In this document: piece after piece, positions 48,177-60,397 of the stretch
Layout of the letters: the number at the start of each line of letters is the position of its first letter
Position numbering within the stretch: the stretch's first letter is position 1
Assembly (NCBI GenBank): GCA_035048815.1
Contig: JAUCBN010000062.1
Location: forward strand, 3,110,001 to 3,174,000
Length of the DNA: 64,000 nt
Direction of reading: 5' to 3'
Source: Abelmoschus esculentus
Taxonomy: Eukaryota > Streptophyta > Magnoliopsida > Malvales > Malvaceae
Made by a program: the position numbers and the translations under genes
The notes under the pieces: generated by a model
The model's database searches: none
Told to the model about the DNA's origin: nothing
What the model saw: the letters and a program-made list of their open reading frames with translations, nothing else

Positions 48177-48737
48177 TAGGGATGGCAATGGATTGGACTT
48201 GGATTGGATTTTATAAAATTTAAGTCCAATCCAATTAATAATCGGACTTTTGAAGAAATCCAAGTCCGAATCCAAATCCATTTACATAAATCTAAATTCA
48301 ATCCAATAAAATATCTAAAATCTAAATCCAAATCCAAATCCAAAAGTCCAAATCCAATTATTTTTTAGAGTAATAACTTAAATAAATATCTTTAAATAAA
48401 AAAAATATGTTTTATCAAACAAATATTTTAAATTTATAGCACAAACAAATCTCAACAAATATTATAATTCAATATAAAACAAATTAAAGTAACAACTCAA
48501 ACTTTTTAAATATAAAAATTTTAAATATTTTTATTCGGGTTTATATATGGATCGGATTTATATCGGATATGGATTCGGATCGGATCATGGTAATATCCAT
48601 ATCCGATCCACCTCCTATTAGGACTCAGACATTATTTTTGGATTCGGATTCGGACTTTTTTAATCGTATTTGGATAGAATTTTTTTCTTCGGATCGAATC
48701 GGATTCGGATCGAATTCGGATTATATTGTCATCCCTA
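48177..48737. mobile_element. hAT-type MITE, 561 bp, with ATCCAAATCC / GGATCGGAT iterations
   Basis: Termini TAGGGATGGCAATGG and ATTGTCATCCCTA, flanked by exact 8-bp duplications AACAGAAT (48169-48176 and 48738-48745). Both subterminal regions are arrays of ATCCAAATCC or GGATTCGGAT words; the middle is AT-rich. No coding sequence. Confidence 0.92.
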
Positions 48738-48839
48738 AACAGAATATTCCTATGATAGCCTGCAAGCCAAAAAAATAGCAACCAGCCAAAAAGACATTTC
48801 CATGGTTTTATTTTATGTCATTTCCCCCTCTATTTCGGT

Positions 48840-49222
48840 TCGTCCGAACTCTCGTGCATTAAAAATTAAGTACAACACAAACTTATCACATAAAACTCCA
48901 CCACTTACCTTGGTTTGGATCTGCCCAACACACTTTCCATTCTTAATCTTAAGGCAAGTCTAAGTTTTTTCTTTCTTTCTTTCCATCTTTCGTGTAACTC
49001 TATAGTTTCTCTTTGTTGGACTGTAACTCAATTTATTTCTTCACTTTGTTGTACCCTTTTCTCCTCTTTTAGATGCAAGTAATGTTTTTTTAGGCAAAAA
49101 AAGGGGTTATTTTGCTTCTTGTTCTTTATGTTGGTAAACGGCCATTACCCAATTCTTGTTTTTGCTTATTTGCAGCATCTGCAGTTGAATTGGGTCATCT
49201 GAGCTTGGGGATTTTGAAGAAA
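48840..49222 (+). promoter_or_regulatory. 5' UTR of PDS, with a possible GC-AG intron
   Basis: C/T-rich leader upstream of the PDS ATG. TCTTAAG followed by GCAAGT (donor at 48954) and TTATTTGCAG (ending 49175) could bound a 222-bp intron in the 5' UTR. The donor would be GC rather than GT but matches the strong AAG|GCAAGT form. This is inferred from splice-site shape only. Confidence 0.4.
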
Positions 49223-49452
49223 ATGAGTCTTTCTGGGAGTGTTTCTGCCTTGCACTTCAACTTCCAAAGAAACAGGATAAGCATGGGAAGCGTGTTGGCT
49301 TTTAAAAGTGGTGAATCTATGGGAAATACCTTGAGAATTCCATTAAGAAAGAGGTCAAGTAAGGGTGCTTGTCCTTTGCAGGTTGGTTGGTGTTGATGAA
49401 TGTTTGGATAACCTTATCCCTTTGTAATACTTGAATCATTAATTTTTACTTG

Positions 49453-49492
<40 letters not shown>

Positions 49493-52400
49493 GAGGCAGG
49501 TAGTTTGCATAGATTATCCAAGGCCAGAGCTTGAGAATACTGTTAATTTTTTGGAGGCTGCTTCTCTGTCCGCTTCTTTTCGTTCTGCTCCCCGTCCACC
49601 TAAGCCATTGCAAATCATAATTGCTGGTGCAGGTATCAATTTTCGTTCTTCCTTGTTCTTTCAGATTAAATCATGAATGCTTTCCAGTTGAGAATCTAAT
49701 TCTCTGTCACCGGATTGTGACTTTGTGCTGAAAATGTGTCTGCTTTACAGTTTTTCCTGATGCAACTGTATCTAGCTTTATTAGATGGTTTGCATGCCAC
49801 TTTAGGACTCTGTACTTTGTGAGCATTATATGGTTTGCATGCGATTTGAATTAACAATTTGGTATTCTTCTTTCATAAGAGGCAGGAGATTATAGATAGA
49901 AATGCTTTGGTTTCTTTTTCCCGTTTTCAAGTACGAATAAGCTTTTGTTTGAGAGATAATTGAGAATCTTCATGCTAAAAGTTACTATTGGAGTGTAAAT
50001 GTAGCCCTTTTGCATACGCATAGTTTTTGTTCCATATGTGTTTTCTGCATACTTTTTCCATGTATTTCTTTTTGGGAACTAGTCTTGTAAATGCTATATT
50101 AGGTCACTACAGGGTTCTATATATGACCCATAGCTGGAGTTTGTTTTTTCTAATAGATTTGACTTGCCGCTTTGGAATTTTTTGCAGGTTTGGCTGGTTT
50201 GTCAACTGCAAAGTATTTAGCGGATGCAGGTCATAAACCAATATTACTAGAAGCTAGAGATGTTCTAGGTGGAAAGGTTTTTGCACAACTCTGTTTTATA
50301 GAAGTTTAGCTCTATTGATATTATCGGATCATCTTCTCATTTCTGAAATCTTGTTGTTCATATCATGAAAGCCTTTCTTATGAGTTCATCTTTGTTGAAG
50401 AGAACACAATTTAACGGCAAGATTTGTTCAAACGAAGCTTTAATTATTTTCTTTATGGCATGCAACGTTAAATAAATAGTGTTTTCCATGAGATACTAAA
50501 CTGCCTTTAGGACTAGCTTGAGTTTCTGTACGTACTGTCTTGGATTTGCTTTTCTCATGCCTGCAATCACAGGCCAAGAAAAGAAAAGTTTGAATTATTT
50601 TATTGATCCTCCACTAATTAAGATATCTTTAAATTCCTGCTAGTAGAACTTTTAGGTTTTAGCTTTTAACTTGACATGCTTACCTATGTAGCGGTTGGCG
50701 TTCTCTGATATTGATTTATGCTAGAGCTTTAGATGATTGTATGATCACATCTGTAAATGTTTTTATGCTGAGTTTTTGTTTACCTTTTTCCTGTCATTTC
50801 TGAGATTAGAGTTCATTTATTTTTTTTAACAGGTGGCTGCGTGGAAAGATGATGATGGAGATTGGTACGAGACAGGCCTACACATATTTTGTAAGTGTAG
50901 ATACATCTTTAGTTTTCTCAGGCGCAGAACTGGTCTTCTTCTTTACACTTTGATGGTTGTAGCCCTGTAAATTCATTTAATTTTTATTTTATCACCCTCC
51001 TTTTTGGCACTTGAAGTTGAACGTTGAGAATGCATAGGCTTGTGAAGATTTTGGACAATATCGACAACCTATTGTTTTCTTTTCATCTCCCGACTGTTTT
51101 ATTGTACTGAACTATTACCTTGCAACAACTGTATTATTTTTTCTTTTCTTTTTGGCAAGTCGGGGCCTACCCGAATGTGCAAAACTTGTTTGGAGAACTT
51201 GGCATAAATGATCGGCTGCAATGGAAGGAACATTCTATGATATTTGCAATGCCAAATAAGCCTGGAGAGTTCAGTCGTTTTGATTTTCCAGACGTTCTAC
51301 CTGCACCATTAAATGGTAAACAACTCAAATTCATGGAAACTAAATATGTATATGTTTGAATGAGTCTATGACAATATGTTTTTGCTTTTACATAGTAGGT
51401 GGCAACAAAGTTTTAAATGAAATAGATGCACTACTCTTTTACCTATTTTAATGGTTAGATATGTCCTTGATCGAAATGATTAATGAATAATACAAACAAG
51501 TTTACTTGCTCTGTCTCTAACTCTATCTTATAGGTTGATCAATGTACTTGACGTTTATTCTTACCATTTATACGTATTTAATGTGAAGGGCCAATTAAAA
51601 TTCATTATATCTACTCCTTGTAAAATATTTTATAGAATTGACATATTGCATATTATATTTCCAACAAATATTATATCACCCCAGACTCCCAATTTGCTCA
51701 CCCTTTTTCAGTAAGTAGAAAACATATGACTGAAGCATTGCCATCCTCATAAGTCCTAGTAACACAGAGTGTTTGGAGTTTCTTATGACCAACCTGATAT
51801 TCAGGACATCACTTTCCATTGGTTGCTAATTGATTTTAAGTTGGAAATTGAAAAATTAGTGTTCTGCTTTCTTGAAATTGAAGACTTGCACCATTTTGAA
51901 CTACTCTTTGGAGTTATATTTGACACTAGTTTGCTGCAGAACGTTGGTTTCTGGAGTTCCGAGCTTCCATAAAATGATAAAAGAGTGTGGTTTTACATGC
52001 CAACTTTCATTAACGAAACAATTATGTTTCTGCATCTTAAGCGAAGAGGGATTTCCACTCTTTTTTGTGTATAGACTTTCCAGGCCTTTCATTGAGAAAA
52101 TGAATCTTTTGATGTTTCTAAGTATGTCAATGAGCATTTGAGTGAGAAAAGGAGTCCTTTGAATTTTTTTCTATAAACACTGAGTTCCAGGATTGCCACC
52201 TAAAAATGTAAAAATTTACAATTTGCAACTACTTTGCTTGTTTTTTATATCAATATAAACTGACAGGGATATGGGCCATTTTGAAGAACAATGAAATGCT
52301 GACTTGGCCTGAGAAAGTGAAATTTGCCATAGGACTCCTACCCGCAATGCTTGGTGGGCAACCTTATGTTGAGGCCCAAGATGGTTTATCTGTTAAAGAG

Positions 52401-55400
52401 TGGATGATAAAGCAGGTATGCTGTTAACTTTTGGTAAAATTCTCCTTTTGAGGCTAATAGAACACACAAAAATGGTATGTTAGTAAGTTTGGCTTGTTTC
52501 TATGCGAACTTAGTTCATCTTGATGAAAAACTTGCCAAAGCGAGCGTTGTTAGCTTGAAGTCTGTGCATACCATGGCAACTAATTTATTCTTGTTAGTTA
52601 TCCAAGAAGTGTTAGAGCTTGAGGAGAAATCTAAGTTAACGAGGAGTGCTAGAGTTTTCATTTAATATTTAATTAGAGTTTATTCCTAATTAGTAGTTTA
52701 GATTTATTAGAAGTCTTATTTAAATTAGGAATAAATATTATTTAAATTAGAGATAAAGTATAATTTTAGTTATATTAAAACTCTATTTTAACCTATTTAA
52801 AGGCTTATTCTGTAACCATTTGATATTGAACAATAATAAGAAAATACAGCGAAACACATTATTTTCTATGGAAAATATCTTTGTTCATCCTATTCAAACA
52901 ATAAATCCCTAACCACCGATCACACACAAACCACCATCTACGGCCACCATGGCCCCTTTCTCACATGCTATCAGAGCCAATAACGGTCTTGATATTGTCA
53001 CTATTGTTGTCATCTGTAATCAGAAACAAATCGATGATTTGATTTTTCAGATACAAATCATTTTTTTCCCGCTGTTATCATTAGACCACACTCGTTCATT
53101 GGCTTCTCCCTCATGAAAATCTTACATCTCTGGTGAAATTTCTACTCGCTTAATTTTGTTGGTTCTTTATTTAATGGTTCTATCTTAACCAATTAAAAAG
53201 ATAGATGAAAAGGTTATAGTTTAGCCTTAAAAACTATTTGGTTCTATATTAGCCATCTGTTCCAAAAGATAGGAAAAAAGGTTATAGTTTAGCCTTAAAA
53301 ACTATTTGGTTCTATCTTAGCCATCTACCAAAAGATAGGAAAAAAGGTTATAGTTTAGCCTTAAAAACTATTTGGTTCTATCTTAGCCATCCATCCAAAA
53401 AGATAGATGAAAAAATTATAGTTTTGCTTTGAAAACTAGATAATATTCATTAAGGATTCTAGAATAAAGATCCAAGCTGAAACTCTAGTCTATGTAACTA
53501 TCAGCTTGAGGGGAGTGTAGATTCTTTTGATTATTTCGTACATCATTCACATCAGATCTTTTAATCAAGAACCGCGTGCTGGAGCATCTAAATCAAAGAC
53601 TCCTAACCCAAGAACATGGAGTATCTTTCTCGAAGAAACAACAAAAGAAAAAAGAGTAGGGCATCACATCCAAGATCCAAGCTGGTGCTTTACTACGTTT
53701 GTTCACCAGCTTGAGGGGGAGTCTTAGTTATCCAAGAAGTGTTAGAGCTTGAGGAGAAATCTAAGTTAACGAGGAGTGTTAGAGTTTTCATTTAATATTT
53801 AATTAGAGTTTATTCCTAATTAGTAGTTTAGATTTATTAGAAGTCTTATTTAAATTAAGAATAAATATTATTTAAATTAGAGATAAAGTATAATTTTAGT
53901 TATATTAAAACTCTATTTTAGCCTATTTAAAGGCTTATTCTGTAATCATTTGATATTGAACAATAATAAGAAAATACAGCGAAACACATTGTTTTCTCTG
54001 GAAAATATCTTTGTTCATCCTATTCAAACAATAAATCCCTAACCACCAATCACACACAAACCACCATCTACGGCCACCATGGCCCCTTTCTCACAATTCT
54101 CCTGTTGTTGAGTGCACTTACAGGTTACAGAATTTTAAGCCTGTTCCAGATACATGATGCTTTATTTGCTTGACATAAGAGCACATGATAGAGTAACTAA
54201 TTTATTGTCCTGTTGTCTTTTTTCTTTTTTCTATATTCATAATGTTATATGTGTGCATGTCTGTCCATTGATTAGTATGGTGCTTTATTTTTACCGAGTA
54301 CAACATGAAAGATCATATTGCAAAACTTCTAGGTGGGATGAGAGTATTGCTGAAGGCTTCTTGGAATTTGGAAATGGAAAAAAGAAAAGGGGGGAGAGGG
54401 GTGAATTTCCGGATTTGTGTTATAAAAGAAAATTTTAGAACCAAGTTGTCATTTGCAGAGTTGATTTTTATTAGACTGAACTTTTGTGAAGTGTTGCAAA
54501 GTTTATCAGTTAATGTATGCATTATTTTCAGCATACATTTAAATAGTGCCAATGTCTCATTGTTAAGAATATGGTATGAATTGCGTTATTAGAAAAAACT
54601 TGTTAAAGGATTAAAGATGAAGAAAATTGGTTTCATTATTATTTTTCTTTGCAGGGCGTACCTGATCGTGTGACTGAGGAGGTGTTTATTGCCATGTCAA
54701 AGGCTCTGAACTTCATTAACCCTGATGAACTTTCAATGCAGTGTATATTGATTGCTTTGAATCGATTTCTTCAGGTATGGTTCCCTTGTTTGCTCCAGTC
54801 AATTTAGTTTTAGTTCAATGGATATTCTCCAGTCAATTTGCGTTCACAAGTCTTCTAACTCTGATATACCAGTCTTGACACATCTCAAGGCAGCTTTTGT
54901 AGTTTGTTCTGCAAGTATGGTTTCTATTATATATATCCGTTGGATAGTCATGTTCATTCATATATACATTGAATGTTATGGAAAATAGAAGGAAAACAAT
55001 TTCTTGGTAAGAATTATGAAAATCCGCCAACAGGAAAAACATGGATCAAAGATGGCATTCTTGGATGGCAACCCTCCAGAGAGGCTTTGCATGCCAATTG
55101 TTAATCATATTGAATCACGGGGTGGTGAGGTCCGGCTTAACTCACGAATAAAGAAAATAGAGCTCAATGATGATGGAACTGTGAAGAGTCTTCTTCTAAA
55201 TAATGGCAATACAATTGAAGGAGCTGCTTACGTAATTGCAACTCCTGGTATAGTCTATCTCCCGTTGAACTATTTAGCTTACAAGTTACATGGTTACCGT
55301 ATTCTCTATTATTAGCTGATGGATGTTGAACTTTCCAGTTGATGTCTTCAAGTTACTTTTGCCTGAAGACTGGAGAGAGATTTCATACTTCAAGAAATTA

Positions 55401-58400
55401 GAGAAATTAGTTGGAGTTCCGGTTATCAACGTTCACATCTGGTTAGTAACAAATTCTATTTTTTGTTCAGACAGCTTATTGATATTGTGTTGTTCTGTAA
55501 CTGTAACATTTCCCCTACCTTTTTCTAAATCTTTGCACTTCAGAAAGGTGTCATTTTAAATAAGTACATCCCATTGACTTTCTATATATATCTGTTCGAT
55601 TAATTCAACCTGGAAACTTAAAAGAAGTGGTATGGGAAGAAACCATAATTCACATGCATAATCCTATTCTCATCTTGGCCACATTAAAACAATGGTGGAG
55701 AAATGAAGGGATTGTAAATATTGTTCAGCCTTTCACGAAAGATATTGCTCATCATTTACATTTTGTTCATTGGGCATGTCCTCTAAGCAAAAAGCAGGTG
55801 TATTGACTGACCATATCCCGACTCTCTAGGGCTTCCTACACTCTCCCTTCTCCACTTCTAGACCATTTTAGAGGAGGACGTGTGTGTTTACTATTGTTTT
55901 TATGTGGTGCTATTGTGTTAATAGCATATTGGCATCATTAAGCAACATTAATAAGCTTTGGGCGTTAGTTGAAACCCTATGGTATGCCATTTTTCCTGAT
56001 TTAGAAGGGAATGAACAAAGGGTGGTATAATTCAGGTACACAGAAAAGGGATAGTTCGTTTGAGGTTATCTCTAAAAGTGTAGTGTTAGGATATTAAACA
56101 TTCAAGTAAACTTGTTATAATCCTTCTCCTACTTCTATTTTTTTTTTAAATTTCGTGAATTGTTCTATCTTTGCCGCTATAAATAGAGGTTACTATCAAT
56201 AAATCAACAAAGCCATTTCATAAGCCTCCATTACATAAAAATTCTCATGGTCAATGTAGTTAGAGACATATTGCAAGGAGGAATTTGTTGAGTACTCTTC
56301 ACTGCTCATAAGCTGAGTGAAGTTTAACTCAAAGCTCGGCATGGTTGAACTTCACATACAATATGTAATTGTTGAGTGGAGATGGCCGGAAGCTGTTCCT
56401 TACTTCAATGAATTGCCTGAAAAACGGAGGATTCATGCCCCACAAATTAATACAAATGTTTCAATCAGTTAGGGTTGCATTGTCTCCAACACCCTTCTCT
56501 AATAGCATTGTTTTTGTTCAGAATTCTTGCACAAAAGCGTTTTTGTTGCCATTGTCTTATTAATCCAGCACTCCTCTGATGATATGAATTAAATGATACA
56601 TGCTTGCATCAGTTGCATGCTATTCCCTATAGGCAGCTGCTTCATTTTCTATAATACCATGCCACTCATTTCATTTTTGGGTTTATAGACTGCAATATAT
56701 ATAATACCAAAAGTTAATATGCGATCCCCGGCGATGTGATGTAAATGATTTTCAATTTTGCAGGTTTGATAGGAAATTGAAGAACACCTATGATCACCTA
56801 CTCTTCAGCAGGTCTTCCTATTTCATCTATTAGAGCTTTCTTTTCCCATACTTTCTTGTTTGTTATCTGCTTATCACTTTCTAACTTTATGAATGTTTAC
56901 TAATTGTCTTTCATGAAACATTAAGTCGAAATGGAAGTAGAATACGTTGGAAGAGAAAATTATTTGTTTATAAGAAAGTAGAAACCCTGGTGTAGGAATA
57001 TTATTACTACCAGTCTAGTGCTCGTGAGTCGTGCCTTTGATAACTAAGCAAATCAGTTTCATATTTTTCTTGTTTCACACTAGTAAGTTATTGACCATTT
57101 CGTTACAATGTTTTCAATATTCGAATAACTTGAACTAATCCTAGGAGCAATTATGGGGTATAAGGAGAATGTCTATCCTCCATTCTCACATCATTTGTAT
57201 CAAAATTTTATTGCAATGGTGTCTTTCGCTCTTTTCTTTTTCCTTAAAGTGAAATTTCATTAAGATATTTCAACTACTTTCTTTTCTACTTGCAGAAGTC
57301 CCCTTTTAAGTGTTTATGCCGACATGTCTGTAACATGCAAGGTAAAGAACACCCTAACCTTTCTTTTTATTTCCATAGAAGTTATGTTCTTTAAGCCATA
57401 ATGTTATATTTTCCTACATATCAGATAGAAGTGACATTATTTACATTCTTCCAAGAATTGTTCAGTGTTCGATATGTTACACGTGGATGATAAATTTTAG
57501 GATGTTAAAATCATTCTTTTATCTACTAGTAAGAAGAAAAGAAGTAATGTGATGATCCGGAAATGTATCATGATAAATTTCAAATGGCAGATGCTCTGTA
57601 CTTAATTTGATTTAGCCTTGGCAGAGAAACCTTTTAGTGGTTGGTAACATACAAATCCAAAGAACATTTGGAAATAAAATCAGACTTTTGACTGAAACTT
57701 TCATAAATAGAGTCTAACAGTATTAACTTCTTGTCTCAGGTGTGCTTTTGATGAGTAATCTATGGTTTATTGTGTTCTGCAGGAATATTACAATCCGAAC
57801 CAATCCATGTTGGAGTTAGTTTTTGCCCCGGCAGAAGAATGGATTGCACGAAGTGACTCTGAAATTATTGATGCTACAATGAAGGAACTTGCAAAGCTCT
57901 TCCCTGATGAAATATCTGCGGACCAGAGTAAAGCAAAAATCATAAAGTACCATGTCGTTAAAACACCAAGGTTAGAGTGCATTCTCTGGAATATCTGTTA
58001 ATACTTTTCTTTTTATTACTTTTTACAATGAGTATAATTGTGCTAGAAACATGAAATATAAATATTCATTTAAAATTTTCATGGATGCTATCCTGAAAAA
58101 ACTTTCAGACAATCTCAAACAGGATTTCAGTACCATTACATGCACATACATGCGTGAATGCATATATATGTGGAACTTTAGACCTATTTTAAATGGATTG
58201 CTGTTCTTACATCAATTACCATTTCAGATCTGTATATAAAACTGTTCCAAATTGTGAGCCATGCCGTCCCTTGCAAAGATCTCCGGTACAGGGGTTCTAT
58301 CTAGCAGGTGATTACACAAAGCAAAAGTACTTAGCTTCAATGGAAGGTGCTGTCCTCTCAGGGAAGCTTTGTGCACAGTCTATTGTACAGGTACATTTCG

Positions 58401-58679
58401 CTTTTCCTTTGTCATATCACATTGCTCTAACTATCACCGGCGGCATAAGTTTCCCTACCGTTTTTCTGCATAAGTTCAAATTACTAGTCGTCTTAGATGC
58501 CCAATTCGTTTCCATATACCATGCATAAGAATCCATGCTTACAAGTTAGTATTTAACTATGAGAATGGCTCTATCTGTTTCATTTTGTATCAACACCTGT
58601 AACGTCTTGAAATATGCAGGACTATGAGTTGCTTTGCACTCTGGGACAAAGGAAGTTGAGTGGAGCAAGCAGACACTGA
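49223..58679 (+). CDS. PDS: 15-cis-phytoene desaturase, plastid
   Basis: Fourteen coding exons: 49223-49381, 49500-49632, 50188-50276, 50833-50890, 51160-51315, 52267-52415, 54655-54774, 55034-55247, 55339-55441, 56764-56811, 57296-57341, 57783-57970, 58228-58390, 58620-58679. They keep frame throughout and give 561 aa, close to other plant PDS proteins. A transit-peptide-like N-terminus (about 1-85, rich in Ser and Arg) precedes the FAD-binding GxGxxG (GAGLAG, 96-101) and EARDVLGGK. Strong family blocks follow: WYETGLHIFFGAYPN, EKHGSKMAFLDGNPPERLC, VPVINVHIWFDRKL and the C-terminal FYLAGDYTKQKYLASMEGAV. The enzyme introduces two double bases into 15-cis-phytoene to give di-cis-zeta-carotene, with plastoquinone as acceptor. 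The start was chosen at MSLSGSV because its length fits; an in-frame upstream ATG exists at 49112. Intron 6 carries a 1.5-kb LTR element. Confidence 0.97.
49458..49490 (+). repeat. (TA)n tract next to the PDS exon 2 acceptor
   Basis: About 33 bp of alternating TA ending 9 bp before the AG of the intron 1 acceptor (TTATGAGGCAG). It occupies the place where a polypyrimidine tract would be expected. Confidence 0.9.
52592..54095 (+). mobile_element. Small non-autonomous LTR retrotransposon (TRIM/SMART-like) in PDS intron 6
   Basis: Two direct LTRs of 374 bp each (52592-52965 and 53722-54095) enclose 756 bp. I count eight substitutions between the LTRs (about 2 percent). The element is flanked by exact 5-bp duplications ATTCT (52587-52591, 54096-54100). 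TGCTATCAGAGCC right after the left LTR is a slightly altered tRNA-iMet primer site, and GCTTGAGGGGGAG before the right LTR is a polypurine tract. The left LTR begins TG and ends CA; the right begins TC. No gag or pol is present, so movement must have depended on an autonomous partner. It is inserted in the sense orientation relative to PDS. Confidence 0.93.
53211..53440 (+). repeat. Tandem 66-68 bp repeat inside the LTR element
   Basis: Three full copies and one partial copy of a unit beginning GGTTATAGTTTAGCCTT and containing ACTATTTGGTTCTAT and TTAGCCATC, with starts near 53212, 53280 and 53346. Confidence 0.85.
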
Positions 58680-58853
58680 GTTCCTTTCAATTCAAGTAAG
58701 CAATTTACATGTTACAAAGGATTATCTGCAAACCAATTGTTTTAAGGCCAATAGGTTAGTGGTCTTTTTCCATTGTATATGCTGTGTAACTCGAGAAAAG
58801 AAAGCTTCACAAATTGAGTATAAAATTCTATTTATGGAATATATATGATCTGC

Positions 58854-58930
58854 AAGAAGAAGAAGAAGAAGAAGAAGAAGAAGAAGAAGAAGAAGAAGAA
58901 GAAGAAGAAGAAGAAGAAGAAGAAGAAGAA
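58854..58930. repeat. (AAG)n microsatellite
   Basis: About 77 bp of uninterrupted AAG/GAA units 175 bp past the PDS stop codon, possibly inside the transcript's 3' end. Confidence 0.95.
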
Positions 58931-59070
58931 TCTATATATCTTCATTTTTATGAACTTACTGAGGAATCATCATACTAAATAAGATAACATCAGGACTCAT
59001 CATAATCAGCTATGCTGGAGAATTGATTTACTATCTTTTAATGAATTTAAATACAGTATTGTAGGGTGCG

Positions 59071-59400
59071 ATACTTTGATCGGATCGAGTTTAGTCGAAC
59101 TTTCGAGTTAATTGAGTTGATGAGTCTTATCTTATAATTCAAGCTTTATTTGTTTTTTTTAGTTGAGCTATTTGAGTTTTTGTTTAAATTTATTTGTAAA
59201 TATTTATAATTTTACGATATTGATTCATTTTAATTTAAAAGTCTTTCTGTAACAATTTATATATTTCTTCGTATTTTTTCTTTCTAATTAGGGAAAATTT
59301 ATAATTTTTATTTATTAAATTAAATATCATTTAAAATTATATAAAATATTTATAATATTATTTTTAAAGAATGTTTTGATGAAAAATATATTTATGGGAG
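59071..59400. mobile_element. Truncated relative of the 14.3-kb hAT element
   Basis: TAGGGTGCGATACTTTGATC followed by GGATCGAGTT resembles the left end of the 14334 element (TAGGGGTGAGTATTTGATCG). Similarity continues into the AT-rich core and then fades. No right terminus was found. Confidence 0.5.
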
Positions 59401-59981
59401 TTAAAAGAGTCGAACGAATGGATATGTATTATCAGTTGATTAAAAAAATATTTAATTATTTTAAATTAAAATTAAGATCAAATTGAAATAATTTCTAAAT
59501 ATTGAGAATTAAAATTATTTTGTATGAATCAAGATTCAATTAAATTGATTAAATGTGTAAATATAGAAAATTAAATAGATAATTATATAAATTTAATAAT
59601 AGGTAAATATAAATGATTTGATTAGAATCAAGTTTATCATAATATTCATTATTCATGTTACCAAATTAATAAATTTTTATCTCTTTCTTACGTATTATTA
59701 AATGAATAAATCTTATTAAATGAAACTATAAGCAACATGATGATTCAGGACCATGTAATACTTTCTCGAGTCAAGTAGCGTTAAAAACATTAAAAATATC
59801 TCTTAAAATTTATAAATGCATATGCCCTAAAAGAAATAATAATACATCAAAAACATTAATTAAAAAGCATAACATAGTTTTATAAAGTATCAGAATATTC
59901 TATAATATCATTACAATGTACCAAATTTATCTAAAAATACATATAACATTGTAATCTAGGATTGTACCATAAAAACAATAT

Positions 59982-60347
59982 GGGTAAACTACATAAATGG
60001 TCCCTTGGTTATATCTTAATTGTCTTTTATATCCCCTGACTATCAAATGTTACAAATTGGTCCTTTGATTAACTTTTTTGATATGAAGTGGTCTTGTGCC
60101 GTTAAAAATTTGACAGAAAACTGATGTGAATGTTAATATACTGACTTGGATAACCATGTGGAATCCCTAATCTTTATAATCCAACTTAACATGTTAACGT
60201 CTACATCAGTTTCTCGTCAAATTTTTAACGACACAAGACCATTTTGTATAAAAAAGTTAGTCAATAAATCAATTTGTAAAATTTGATAGTCAGAGGATGC
60301 AAAAGATAATTAAAGTATAGTCAAGTGAACATTTATATAGTTTACCC
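59982..60347. mobile_element. MULE-type MITE, 366 bp, long inverted arms
   Basis: Both ends begin GGGTAAACTAYATAAATG when read inward, with arms of over 90 bp that include TGACTATCAAAT and TTACAAATTG. It is flanked by exact 9-bp duplications AAACAATAT (59973-59981 and 60348-60356), the length typical of Mutator-like elements. No coding sequence. Confidence 0.88.
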
Positions 60348-60397
60348 AAACAATATATTAAAAATACCCAACTTAACAGTTTCCTTCCCACTAGCTA

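Larger units (their letters stand above)
58680..60397. other. Intergenic: PDS 3' flank, hAT relic and a MULE-type MITE
   Basis: 58680-58850 is the likely PDS 3' UTR. It is followed by a long (AAG)n, a truncated hAT-like relic starting at 59071, AT-rich DNA, and a 366-bp MULE-type MITE (59982-60347) that ends only about 50 bp from the stop codon of the small peptide gene. Confidence 0.6.

Noticed and set aside
53527..53727. 66-aa frame in the PDS-intron LTR element as a gag remnant
   Set aside because: No gag motif (no zinc knuckle or UBN2-like pattern); too short to claim.
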